Of a DNA stretch of 64,000 nucleotides, positions 31,010 through 39,841 are shown piece after piece. Numbering within the stretch: the stretch's first letter is position 1; every line of letters starts with the position of its first letter. The notes below the pieces were generated by a model. It was given only the letters and a program-made list of their open reading frames with translations, was not told the DNA's origin and searched no databases. The DNA lies in NCBI GenBank assembly GCA_030826945.1, contig JAPQLC010000003.1, forward strand, positions 186,001-250,000, read 5' to 3'. The DNA comes from Candidatus Thiobius zoothamnicola. Lineage in GTDB: Bacteria > Pseudomonadota > Gammaproteobacteria > Chromatiales > Chromatiaceae. Made by a program: the position numbers and the translations under genes.

Positions 31010-32479
31010 TCACAGAAATTTCAAAATTTCCTGTTCAATATCCCGTTTATCAATCACCGCCGTATGCGCTAATGGCTTATCAAACAAGGCGGTGATCACG
31101 GGCGGAACATCAATATTCGCCTTCTCTGCAACCAGCGGCAACGCCTTCTCATCCGGCAAATCAGCCACATCATCCAAAGCATTCGCAATGGTTGGTGAAA
31201 ACTTGGTCCATTCTGCGGTGGAATAAATAATGCTCGGCAAAGCCTTATCACGACAGTTCGCATGCGCTTTGAAACAAGTGGCGGTATGCGGATCCAACAA
31301 ATAACCGCCAGCGAAATTTTGTCGAATATATTGGTTGACTTCAACATCATCGGCATAATCGGCTGAAAAAATCATTTGCAACTGAGCGAGCTCTGCTTGC
31401 GTCAATTGATAATGGCGTTCAACCTCCAAAGCCTCCATCAATTGTCGGGTTCGGCTGGCACCATACAAATCAAACAAAATACGCTCAATGTTAGATGATT
31501 TAAGAATATCCATGGCCGGCGAACTGGTGCCAACCACCCGGCGCTCGCGTAAATCATAATGACCCGTGCGAATAAAGTCTGTCAGCACATGGTTCTGGTT
31601 GGATGAAATCAGAATTTTCTCCACCGGCAGGCCCTGCTTCATCGCATAGTAGCCGCCCAATGCATTACCGAAATTACCGCTCGGCACATTCAAATAAACT
31701 TTATCCCCAAGCGCGATGCGGTTACGCCGCACCAATATCAGATAGCTATAAATATGGTAGATCTGCTGAAAAATGATGCGGCCAAAATTAACCGAGTTGG
31801 CGGCTGATAAATGGGTGTTTTTCTGTGCCAAAGCCGCCTGAAAACTGTCCGATGAAAGCAACGTTTTCAGAGCTGTTTGAGCATCATCAAAATCACCATG
31901 AATACCAATCACTTTCAAATTCGACGCCTGCTCAGTCACCATTTGCAAACGTTGCACATCCGATGTGCCACCGTCTGGATATAAACAAACCACTTTGATA
32001 TTCGGCTGATTTTTAAACGTTTCCAAAGTCGCAGGGCCGGTATCACCACTGGTCGCCGCCAGAATCAAATAATGCTCGCCCTGTTGTTGCGCCAGATGCG
32101 ACAACACCACGCCAAACGGCTGTAATGCCATGTCTTTAAAGGCGCGGGTCGGACCATGATAAAGCTCGCTGACAAACAAATCCTCACTAACCTCAGCGAG
32201 CGGGGCTGGTTCTTGTGCATCATCAAAATGATCATAACGTTGCAACGCCGTGGCAATAACGTCCGCATCAATATCAACTTCCCAACAAGCCAGCACAGCC
32301 TGCGCCAAAACTTGATAACTGCTATTGACATGCCGCGCGAAAAACTTATCACTCAAGACAGGGAACTGCGCTGGCGCATACAGCCCGCCAAACGAAGACA
32401 TTGGTCGCAAAATCGCCTGAGAGAATGTGACGTGAGGCTCGCGCTGATGATCATTACCACGGGTTTCAATAAATTGCAT
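31010..32479 (-). CDS. thrC: Threonine synthase
   Basis: A PLP enzyme making threonine from O-phosphohomoserine. The start MQFIETRGN at 32479 is the family start; the frame is open to 32512 but the extra 11 residues are unlikely. The N-terminal segment SFGGLYAPAQFP, the PLP-lysine region GPTRAFKDMALQ, the phosphate-binding AATSGDTGPATLE and the later FGNALGGYYA are intact. At 489 residues it belongs to the long (fungal/gammaproteobacterial) class. It is not next to hom or thrB. Confidence 0.95.
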   Translation of the reverse strand: MQFIETRGNDHQREPHVTFSQAILRPMSSFGGLYAPAQFPVLSDKFFARHVNSSYQVLAQAVLACWEVDIDADVIATALQRYDHFDDAQEPAPLAEVSEDLFVSELYHGPTRAFKDMALQPFGVVLSHLAQQQGEHYLILAATSGDTGPATLETFKNQPNIKVVCLYPDGGTSDVQRLQMVTEQASNLKVIGIHGDFDDAQTALKTLLSSDSFQAALAQKNTHLSAANSVNFGRIIFQQIYHIYSYLILVRRNRIALGDKVYLNVPSGNFGNALGGYYAMKQGLPVEKILISSNQNHVLTDFIRTGHYDLRERRVVGTSSPAMDILKSSNIERILFDLYGASRTRQLMEALEVERHYQLTQAELAQLQMIFSADYADDVEVNQYIRQNFAGGYLLDPHTATCFKAHANCRDKALPSIIYSTAEWTKFSPTIANALDDVADLPDEKALPLVAEKANIDVPPVITALFDKPLAHTAVIDKRDIEQEILKFL

Positions 32480-32589
32480 GCTGGAAACGGGGTTAGTGCA
32501 AAAACGCCACATTATAAGCTTTTCGTTTGCGCCACTGGCAAACTATCCCGCACAATGGCCTGCTCTCATTTCAGCTACAGGTGCATAGC

Positions 32590-33573
32590 ATGTTATTAGC
32601 CATGGGCGCGGTCATCGCAGGATTTCTCATACTGATCTGGGGCGCGGATCGTTTTGTGATGGGAGCCGCCGCATTAGCCCGTAATTCAGGCGTATCGCCT
32701 TTGCTGATTGGCCTGACGATCGTGGGCTTCGGCACTTCCGCACCGGAAATCATGGTGTCAGGCATGGCCGCATTTCAGGGTAACCCAAGCCTCGCCGTCG
32801 GCAATGCAGTAGGATCCAACATCGCCAATATTGGTTTGATTCTGGGATTCACCGCCCTACTCTCGCCGCTACTGGTCAGATCCAGTATTCTACGACGTGA
32901 ATACCCCTTACTGTTGGGCATCAGCACCGTGGTGTATTTTCTGTTGCTGGACGGCGAACTGTCATTAACAGACAGCGTCTTCATGTTGCTCGGATTGCTC
33001 GGCAGCCTGATCTGGTTAGTGCGTATCGGTATCCGGCGCGCGAGTGACCAAGATCCGCTTGCAGCGGAAAGCGATGCCGAAATCCCAACAGATATGAGCA
33101 CACTATCAGCTCTCTTATGGTTTATCATCGGCTTGGCGCTATTGCTGCTCAGTTCGCGTTTATTAGTCTGGGGTGCCGTGCAAATCGCCACCACATTGGG
33201 CGTCAGCGATCTGGTCATCGGCCTGACCATCGTGGCAATCGGCACCAGCCTGCCTGAGCTGGCGGCAAGCGTGATGAGCGCATTAAAGAACGAACATGAT
33301 CTGGCCGTCGGTAATATTATCGGCTCCAACATCTACAACCTGCTTGCCGTGTTGCCCATGCCCGGCCTGATCGCATCCACCGCCATCGGCGATGACGTGT
33401 TAACACGTGATTTTCCCCTCCTGCTTATCCTGACCATCGCTCTGCTGATCCTGGGATTCGGGCGTCAACGCGATGGCCGGATAAGCCGATTATCCGGCAG
33501 TCTGTTATTAATCAGTTTCGTCTTTTACCAAGGATGGTTGGTGTTTCAAGCCCAACCCACCCTCAATGGGTGA
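32590..33573 (+). CDS. yrbG: Calcium/sodium antiporter, YrbG family
   Basis: A membrane exchanger of 327 residues from ATG 32590 (AGG 8 nt upstream; ORF open to 32527). Two inverted alpha repeats carry the signature: LTIVGFGTSAPEIMVS with VGNAVGSNIANIGLILG in the first half, and LTIVAIGTSLPELAAS with VGNIIGSNIYNLLAVLP in the second. The ion-binding glutamates of both repeats are present. It overlaps or abuts kdsD, the same order as yrbG-kdsD in enterobacteria. Confidence 0.93.
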   Translation: MLLAMGAVIAGFLILIWGADRFVMGAAALARNSGVSPLLIGLTIVGFGTSAPEIMVSGMAAFQGNPSLAVGNAVGSNIANIGLILGFTALLSPLLVRSSILRREYPLLLGISTVVYFLLLDGELSLTDSVFMLLGLLGSLIWLVRIGIRRASDQDPLAAESDAEIPTDMSTLSALLWFIIGLALLLLSSRLLVWGAVQIATTLGVSDLVIGLTIVAIGTSLPELAASVMSALKNEHDLAVGNIIGSNIYNLLAVLPMPGLIASTAIGDDVLTRDFPLLLILTIALLILGFGRQRDGRISRLSGSLLLISFVFYQGWLVFQAQPTLNG

Positions 33574-33577
33574 AACC

Positions 33578-34555
33578 ATGCCAATTGAATCCTCTCAGAT
33601 CCATGCCTGGGCGCATCAGGTCATTGATATCGAACAAGCCGCCATCCATGCGTTACATGACCGGATCAATGCCGATTTCACAGAAGCCTGCCACAAGATT
33701 CTGGATTGCCAGGGACGCGTGATTGTCACTGGCATGGGCAAGTCCGGCCATATCGGCGGCAAAATCGCCGCCACGCTGGCCAGTACTGGCACGCCAGCTT
33801 TTTTTGTCCATCCAGGCGAAGCCAGCCACGGCGACTTGGGCATGATCACCTCAGGCGATCTGGTGATCGCCCTATCCAATTCCGGCGAAACCCACGAAAT
33901 ACTGACAATCCTGCCACTGATCAAACGCATAGGCGCATCCCTGATCAGCATGACAGGTCAACCCACCTCAACACTGGCCAAGACCTCCGATGTGCATCTA
34001 CATGTCGGCGTCGAACAGGAAGCCTGTCCACTTGACTTAGCACCTACCGCCAGCACGACCGCCGCATTGGTCATGGGAGATGCTCTGGCCATCACCCTGT
34101 TGCAGGCGCGGGGATTCACCCCTGAAGACTTCGCCCTGTCCCATCCTGGCGGTAATCTTGGGCGACGCCTGCTATTGCGCGTCAGCGACTTGATGCACGC
34201 CAACGAGCGTTTGCCCATCGTTTATGAACACAACAAGGTGCGCGACGCATTGATTGAAATCACCGCAAAAGGGCTGGGCATGACGGCAGTGCTGAATCGG
34301 CAGAACCAATTAACCGGCATCTTCACCGATGGCGACCTGCGCCGTTGCCTGGATGACCAGCAAGACTTACATCAAGCTTTAGTCGCCGATGTCATGACTC
34401 AAGGTGGTGTCTGCATCCAAGCAAATCAACTGGCAGCAGAAGCCTTAAAACTCATGCAGGATAAAAAAATCAACGCCTTATTAGTGCTTAACCCGCAAGA
34501 TGAATTGGCCGGAGCACTGAATATGCATGATTTACTGCAAGCAGGCGTTGTTTGA
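33578..34555 (+). CDS. kdsD: D-arabinose 5-phosphate isomerase
   Basis: Converts ribulose 5-phosphate to arabinose 5-phosphate for Kdo synthesis in lipopolysaccharide. The SIS domain has VIVTGMGKSGHIGGKIAATLASTGTPAFFVHPGEASHGDLGM in sections, followed by LSNSGET and DLAPTASTTAAL. Two CBS domains fill the C-terminal third. ATG 33578 has GGTGA upstream; ATG 33566 overlaps yrbG by 8 bp. The downstream kdsC-lptCAB genes normally found here are absent, so the block has been broken. Confidence 0.95.
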   Translation: MPIESSQIHAWAHQVIDIEQAAIHALHDRINADFTEACHKILDCQGRVIVTGMGKSGHIGGKIAATLASTGTPAFFVHPGEASHGDLGMITSGDLVIALSNSGETHEILTILPLIKRIGASLISMTGQPTSTLAKTSDVHLHVGVEQEACPLDLAPTASTTAALVMGDALAITLLQARGFTPEDFALSHPGGNLGRRLLLRVSDLMHANERLPIVYEHNKVRDALIEITAKGLGMTAVLNRQNQLTGIFTDGDLRRCLDDQQDLHQALVADVMTQGGVCIQANQLAAEALKLMQDKKINALLVLNPQDELAGALNMHDLLQAGVV

Positions 34556-34600
34556 TGACATCTATTCTCAAACTGAATTCTGAAAAAAACCTGAGCCAAC

Positions 34601-35269
34601 ATGGATAAAACACAAGCCCCAACAACTCCAGCCCATAAGGGTGACACCGTGCGTAACCCTTTCCCAACGGAACGGACATGCAAACCGCTTGCGACTTTCC
34701 GAGAAGCCAAACCCCATAGCTTTATTTTTCAACGGCCTGACACTATCCCGGCAGATTGGTGCGAAACAATCATCCAACGGTTTGAAGCCAACCCTCAACA
34801 GCAAAACAAAGGGCGTATTGGCCAAACTCAGGGGCTGGACGCTGAAATCAAACGCAGTATGGATTTAGTCATCAGCCATCAGGAAAACTGGCAAGATGTT
34901 GATCAGGTTTTCTTCCGTTGCATGGGAGCTGCATTGCATGAAATGCGCCAAAGTTATCCCTTCTTCAACGGTCCGTTTAAAGATATGGGGTACCAGATCC
35001 AACGTTATCAACCCGGCGAGTTCTACCATTGGCATATTGACGGCGGCAGCCATGATTTCGCCAACCGGCAGCTTGTCGCCATCTGGTATCTGAATGACGT
35101 GCCGCCGGAAGCTGGCGGTGAAACGCAATTTTTATATCAGGACGTGAGTATCCAACCTGAACAGGGAAAAATGATTCTGTTTCCGCCATTCTGGACGCAC
35201 GAACATCGATCAGCTGAACTTCATCAGGGCGTTAAATATATTGCGACGACCTGGGTTGTCTTTCAGTGA
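34601..35269 (+). CDS. 2-oxoglutarate/Fe(II)-dependent oxygenase (prolyl 4-hydroxylase type)
   Basis: A 222-residue cytoplasmic oxygenase. The double-stranded beta-helix core has the iron triad: H and D in YHWHIDGG and H in PFWTHEHRS. GGETQFLYQD lies between and Lys in HQGVKYIATTWVVF should bind 2-oxoglutarate. The N-terminal 60 residues are variable. The substrate is unknown. It follows kdsD by 45 bp on the same strand. Confidence 0.85.
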   Translation: MDKTQAPTTPAHKGDTVRNPFPTERTCKPLATFREAKPHSFIFQRPDTIPADWCETIIQRFEANPQQQNKGRIGQTQGLDAEIKRSMDLVISHQENWQDVDQVFFRCMGAALHEMRQSYPFFNGPFKDMGYQIQRYQPGEFYHWHIDGGSHDFANRQLVAIWYLNDVPPEAGGETQFLYQDVSIQPEQGKMILFPPFWTHEHRSAELHQGVKYIATTWVVFQ

Positions 35270-35341
35270 GAAAGACTTTCTCATAGTTTAGTAACCAAGG
35301 TGCCAAACTGCTCATTGGTGAAAAAGCACCAATCCATCTAT

Positions 35342-36079
35342 CTACAAAATCGTCTGCAACAGACCCGCGAAAGAGACCACGAACAATCCGCCACCGAGAA
35401 TACGTTTGGTCGCCACGCTGTCCTGATGAACCATCCGGTCATGCAGGCGCAAACCGATAAAATGCCCAATCATCGCGGGCAACAAAAGCACCAACGCCCA
35501 CCCCAATTGCAAGTCAACATCAGCCACCACAAAAGCCGACATTTTGATGCTGACCAGAATGAACCATAAGGCGAATAAGGTGTCACGATAACGATTAAGC
35601 GGAACTTCCTTGATGGCGACCGCCGCAATCAATGGCGCGCCAACCAGTGAAGCACCACTGACATAGCCGCCGATAATCAACAGAACGCGATCGACCCAAG
35701 GAGAATTGTATTTTATCTCGCGCTGAATCAGCCAACTCATTCCGTACAATGCGCTGATCGTAAAGACGAAAACAACCATCCAGGTATTGGGCAAGCTTAA
35801 CAAGCCAATAACGCCAGCCAACTTGGGAATGAGCATCCAGCTCATTGAGTTTTTGACGAAACGCCAGTCAATATTCCGTAAACGCCCACCTGAGGTGATG
35901 GCGGTGAAGAACAACAAATGGCAGGCGATAACAGGGAGAAAAAGCAATGGTTGGTCTTCAACCAGAAGCAGAAGCGGCAAGCCTAATGCGGCACCGCCAA
36001 AACCAATACCGCTGCGCACGAAACCAGACCATACGAAGATCAGGAAAACAGCGATCCATTGCGCTGTGGAAAAATCCAC
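35342..36079 (-). CDS. TauE/SafE (TSUP) family transporter
   Basis: A 245-residue protein with seven or eight hydrophobic helices. TSUP motifs are present: GFVRSGIGFGGAALGLPLLLL early and ISGASLVGAPLIAAVAIKE-like sequence (GYVSGASLVGAPLIAAVAI) in the second half. Family members export sulfite, sulfoacetate or other organic anions. The substrate here is not determined. Confidence 0.82.
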   Translation of the reverse strand: MDFSTAQWIAVFLIFVWSGFVRSGIGFGGAALGLPLLLLVEDQPLLFLPVIACHLLFFTAITSGGRLRNIDWRFVKNSMSWMLIPKLAGVIGLLSLPNTWMVVFVFTISALYGMSWLIQREIKYNSPWVDRVLLIIGGYVSGASLVGAPLIAAVAIKEVPLNRYRDTLFALWFILVSIKMSAFVVADVDLQLGWALVLLLPAMIGHFIGLRLHDRMVHQDSVATKRILGGGLFVVSFAGLLQTIL

Positions 36080-36102
36080 CCAATTGAAACCGTGAGCCGG
36101 GC

Positions 36103-36543
36103 CTAGCCGAGACGTTGCTTTACGATGGCACTGACCGCAGCCATATCAGCACGGCCTTGCAATTGAGGCTTGATTTTGCCCATTACTTTGCCCATATCCT
36201 GCATTGAGGTTGCCCCGACATCCGCTATCGCCTGGACGACGATCTGGCTGATCTGCTCCTCGCTGAGCGCTGCCGGCAGATACCCCTGAATGACATCAAT
36301 TTCAGCTTGCTCAGCTGAAGCAAGATCATCCCGCCCAGCATCTGCATATTGTTTGATGGAATCGCGGCGCTGTTTGACCATTTTACCCAACACCAACAGG
36401 ATCTGGCTGTCATCCAACTCAATACGCTCATCCACTTCGCGTTGCTTGATCGCCGCCATGATCAGGCGAATCACCGCCAAACGGGGTTTATCGCCACCCT
36501 TCATCGCGGTTTTCATATCTTCTTTAAGACGGGTTTTCAGCAC
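36103..36543 (-). CDS. yqeY: GatB/YqeY domain-containing protein
   Basis: A 146-residue protein matching YqeY: LKTRLKEDMKTAMKGGDKPRLAVIRLIMAAIKQREVD in sections, EIDVIQGYLPAALSEEQI and the C-terminal MGKVMGKIKPQLQGRADMA. YqeY resembles the tail domain of the GatB amidotransferase subunit; its exact role is unclear. It follows rpsU by 27 bp in the common rpsU-yqeY order. Confidence 0.94.
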   Translation of the reverse strand: MLKTRLKEDMKTAMKGGDKPRLAVIRLIMAAIKQREVDERIELDDSQILLVLGKMVKQRRDSIKQYADAGRDDLASAEQAEIDVIQGYLPAALSEEQISQIVVQAIADVGATSMQDMGKVMGKIKPQLQGRADMAAVSAIVKQRLG

Positions 36544-36570
36544 AATGGCGATCTCTCAGAATACGGCGGG

Positions 36571-36786
36571 TCAATATGGACGTTCAAAACGGCGGGATTC
36601 GCGCATGACCTTTTTTTGCCAACGTTTTACGGCGGCGGCAGCTTTACGTTTGCGCTCCCAAGTGGGCTTCTCAAAAAATTCGCGGCGGCGCACTTCGGCA
36701 AGTATACTCGCCTTCTCGCAAGAGCGCTTAAAACGCCGCAGCGCGACTTCAAAGGGTTCATTTTCCTTTACACGGACATTAGGCAT
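36571..36786 (-). CDS. rpsU: 30S ribosomal protein S21
   Basis: A 71-residue basic protein of the small subunit, full length ([20 protein letters not shown] to RRFERPY). In many gammaproteobacteria the operon continues with dnaG and rpoD; here it continues with yqeY and then a transporter. It is divergent from tsaD. Confidence 0.98.
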   Translation of the reverse strand: MPNVRVKENEPFEVALRRFKRSCEKASILAEVRRREFFEKPTWERKRKAAAAVKRWQKKVMRESRRFERPY

Positions 36787-36893
36787 GTAAAATCTCTAGG
36801 CGTAATAAAAATTATGAGTCTGAATAAACCGACCTCATCATAAGGGAGGCGAAATTCTACTCCTAACTGAACTTTTTGCAAAGGAATTAACCA

Positions 36894-37901
36894 TTGCGCG
36901 TACTTGGTGTTGAAACTTCCTGTGATGAAACCGGCATCGCAATTTATGACGACCAGGGCTTGCTGGCGCATGAAGTCTACAGTCAGACAAAAATACACGC
37001 CGACTATGGCGGCGTCGTGCCGGAACTGGCATCGCGTGATCACGTTCGCAAACTGGCTCCAATGGCGCGCCAATTGCTCCAGCAACACCACATCAGCCAA
37101 TCAGACATTGACGGCCTGGCTTATACAGCGGGGCCAGGGTTGGCAGGTGCCTTACTGGTTGGTGCCGCTTTCACCCGATCACTCGCCTGGGCCTGGCGCA
37201 AGCCAGCGATCGGCATCCATCATATGGAGGGTCACTTACTGGCCCCCATGCTGGAGGCTGAATCACCGGATTTTCCCTTTATCGCACTTCTGGTATCCGG
37301 CGGCCACACCCAACTGATCCAAGTCAAAGCCATTGGACAGTATGAATTGCTGGGTGAATCGGTTGATGATGCCGCAGGCGAGGCATTTGATAAAACCGCA
37401 AAGTTACTCGGCCTTGGCTACCCGGGCGGCCCTGAACTGGCTCGCCTGGCACAATCAGGCGACCCAAATCGCTTCCAGTTTCCCCGCCCAATGACTGATC
37501 GCCCCGGATTGGATTTCAGCTTCTCGGGCCTGAAAACATTCGCCTTAACAACTTGGCGCACCGAACAATCCCCTACCGCAAACCTGCAACAACTCAAGGC
37601 AGACATCGCCCGCGCCTTCGAAGATGCCGTGATTGACACCCTGTTGATTAAATGCCGCCGCGCTTTGCAACAAACACATTGTCAACGTCTCGTGATGGCG
37701 GGCGGGGTCAGCGCCAACCAACGATTGCGCGTCTCCATCACCGATATGCTGGATAGCATGCAGGGCCAGGCTTATTATCCGAGAACCGATTTATGCACCG
37801 ATAATGGTGCCATGATCGCTTACGCTGGCTGGCATCACCTGAAAACAGGAAAACAAGAAAGCCTAGCTTTTAATATCCAACCAAGATGGCCGCTCGCCTA
37901 G
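36894..37901 (+). CDS. tsaD: tRNA N6-adenosine threonylcarbamoyltransferase TsaD
   Basis: A 335-residue enzyme that puts the threonylcarbamoyl group on A37 of ANN-decoding tRNAs, with TsaB and TsaE. It begins at TTG 36894 (AAGGA 7 nt before): [19 protein letters not shown]. The metal-binding HHMEGH, the ATP-site [28 protein letters not shown] and [12 protein letters not shown] are all intact. Divergent from rpsU, the standard gammaproteobacterial arrangement. Confidence 0.97.
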   Translation: MRVLGVETSCDETGIAIYDDQGLLAHEVYSQTKIHADYGGVVPELASRDHVRKLAPMARQLLQQHHISQSDIDGLAYTAGPGLAGALLVGAAFTRSLAWAWRKPAIGIHHMEGHLLAPMLEAESPDFPFIALLVSGGHTQLIQVKAIGQYELLGESVDDAAGEAFDKTAKLLGLGYPGGPELARLAQSGDPNRFQFPRPMTDRPGLDFSFSGLKTFALTTWRTEQSPTANLQQLKADIARAFEDAVIDTLLIKCRRALQQTHCQRLVMAGGVSANQRLRVSITDMLDSMQGQAYYPRTDLCTDNGAMIAYAGWHHLKTGKQESLAFNIQPRWPLA

Positions 37902-37974
37902 CAACCCAACCTTCCCTCTCATCGGTACAGGTCAGTCACGTTGATGAACGGCGGCCCCAACCGTTAGCAAAGTA

Positions 37975-38622
37975 CTAAACTTTAACGCCTCGGTAACACA
38001 AATACCGCCACAAACCGCCATAGGCTTTATGCGTCTGACATTCGACGGGTTCCGTCAAATCTTGCAATAACGGCAGCAGATGGCCCTCCATACGCACATG
38101 GTTCACTCCCATCCATTTGGCAAAAAAACTCTGATTCGTGTCATGAAAATCCACGACGACCAAACTACCGCCTGGGCGGAGTTGGCTGATTGCCGTTTTC
38201 ATCGCTGCTTCATAGCCTGGGTTAAACATGCTCAGCGCATAGGAAAACAACACGACATCCATCTCAGTCTGCATGTCAGCGACTTGGGTTTCGTCATAAC
38301 ACCCCTGAATCAACTGCATATTGGTTTGCTGACCCAACTTTTTGTTCGCCCGGTCAATCATGTCAACAGATGAGTCAATGCCCCAAAAACAGGTTGTCGG
38401 CAGAAGCTTTTGCAGGGCCTGCAAATTACGCCCTGTACCGCACCCGGCTTCCAGAACGTGCGCTGGCCGCAATGCCGCAATGGTTTTCACTGACCACTCA
38501 CGGCCAAACAAAAAGCTCCAGCGAGTGGCATCATAGACTTTGGCATGCAAACGATAATAAGCGTCAGTCGGCGACGCACCAGAGGGGGAATCAGGCAATG
38601 ACGGCATAGTGGGTTGATCCAT
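37975..38622 (-). CDS. btaB: SAM-dependent methyltransferase, probable BtaB
   Basis: About 215 residues from ATG 38622, overlapping btaA by 32 bp (ATG 38607 is an alternative). Motif I is VLEAGCGTGRNLQALQ, followed by FWGIDSSVDMID and SYALSMFNPGYEAA. The N-terminal YYRLHAKVYDATRWSFLFGR is the pattern of BtaB, which adds three methyl groups to diacylglyceryl homoserine to give the betaine lipid DGTS. The overlap with a BtaA-like gene supports that role. Confidence 0.75.
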   Translation of the reverse strand: MDQPTMPSLPDSPSGASPTDAYYRLHAKVYDATRWSFLFGREWSVKTIAALRPAHVLEAGCGTGRNLQALQKLLPTTCFWGIDSSVDMIDRANKKLGQQTNMQLIQGCYDETQVADMQTEMDVVLFSYALSMFNPGYEAAMKTAISQLRPGGSLVVVDFHDTNQSFFAKWMGVNHVRMEGHLLPLLQDLTEPVECQTHKAYGGLWRYLCYRGVKV

Positions 38623-39748
38623 AGGTGCCAATACGACAACGTTGATGAGCGGCTGCGGACAATTCCGGCCTCCATTGCAGCCGACCTTCCGTCCAGGGTT
38701 TACAGAAATCCACATTCAATGCAGCGCTGCGCATCAGCACCTGAGCATTGGGGCTGGCCTGCTTGAAAACCCATTCCCATTCCTCGCCCAATAAGTCAGG
38801 ATGACGCCAGGCAAGCCAGTCCTGATGGTCTAACAAGTTGTAGTGGGTGTAATGTTGTTCCGGGTATTTGCTTAAAAAGCCTGAAATGGTGTCGGTATGA
38901 CTCTGGATGCGCCCGACCCGATCGCGCAACACATCAAAATTCTCCGGCTTAAGATAAGACGGACAACAATCCGGCGTGTAATGGCCAGTGAAATAAACGC
39001 GCCAGAAATAATTATCGTGAATCGGGATTTCCGTGAAAACCCGACGTAAGGCAGCGCGGATAAAACCAGACAGACCTCCCTGAAAATCCCGGCGAATCAA
39101 GCTGACTTGCGGCGTGGGAACCCCCAGCATCGCCATGATGACCGGTGTACGCACCAGCAAACGGGCGATAGACGACCACATATCCTTTTCGACCGCATCA
39201 AAAATCTCCCGCTGCTGCTCAATGGTCTCAGCGTCAAAAATCGTTAATGCTTTCGCCTTGGCCTTGGGTTTGAAAGTGAACATTGAGTTCTTCAACGCCC
39301 ACGCGGCAATACCAGCCGAACCATGATAGTAAAAGGTCTTCGCCCCCTTGCCCGGATCGAAGAAGCGGATATGCTTATCCCAATAATTCTGCGACCATTC
39401 ACACAGTTCGTCGCGCACCTTGGCATAGATTTCCCGGTAGTGGGGAGAAGCTCCCTGGCCAAACAAGGCCCACAGATCTTCGTATGTCCCTTTTTTGAAT
39501 ATCGATTTTTTCAACTCCAGCAGCGCATTCTGACGTGGGTTGACATCCACTGAATAAATAGCCGCAGGATCATCCAACAGGTAGTCCAAGACATTACAGC
39601 CTGCGGAAGTGATGCACACGATATGGCTTGTTCCGTTATAGCCCATCAACTCACGATCTAGCCTGGGATCCTCCCAGCAGGCGTTGTACACCAGATTACC
39701 GCCGTGGATTGAAGAAAAAAAACGTTGCTTTAAGATCTCCAACTTCAA
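38591..39748 (-). CDS. btaA: DUF3419 protein, probable BtaA (homoserine transfer to diacylglycerol)
   Basis: A 385-residue protein from a TTG start with AGG 4 nt upstream. DUF3419 signatures include NLVYNACWEDPRLDRELMGY, CITSAGCNVLDYLLDDPAAI, YSVDVNPRQNALLELK and the C-terminal NFDVLRDRVGRIQSHT. BtaA uses SAM to transfer a 3-amino-3-carboxypropyl group to diacylglycerol. The downstream overlapping methyltransferase gives the complete two-gene pathway to a phosphorus-free membrane lipid. Confidence 0.8.
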   Translation of the reverse strand: MKLEILKQRFFSSIHGGNLVYNACWEDPRLDRELMGYNGTSHIVCITSAGCNVLDYLLDDPAAIYSVDVNPRQNALLELKKSIFKKGTYEDLWALFGQGASPHYREIYAKVRDELCEWSQNYWDKHIRFFDPGKGAKTFYYHGSAGIAAWALKNSMFTFKPKAKAKALTIFDAETIEQQREIFDAVEKDMWSSIARLLVRTPVIMAMLGVPTPQVSLIRRDFQGGLSGFIRAALRRVFTEIPIHDNYFWRVYFTGHYTPDCCPSYLKPENFDVLRDRVGRIQSHTDTISGFLSKYPEQHYTHYNLLDHQDWLAWRHPDLLGEEWEWVFKQASPNAQVLMRSAALNVDFCKPWTEGRLQWRPELSAAAHQRCRIGTYGSTHYAVIA

Positions 39749-39757
39749 ATAACCTAT

Positions 39758-39781
39758 AAAAAAAATAACCGGCTTATTTTA
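39758..39781 (-). terminator. Putative terminator downstream of radA
   Basis: Reading leftward, AAATAA-GCCGG-TTATTT is followed by a run of T, 60 bp after the radA stop and just before the btaA start. The stem is short and AT-only, so the call is tentative. Confidence 0.35.
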
Positions 39782-39841
39782 TGTCATTTCGCCGTCTTTA
39801 GGGGTGGCGTTTATGCGATTCACCCGAAGACTAACCACAGC

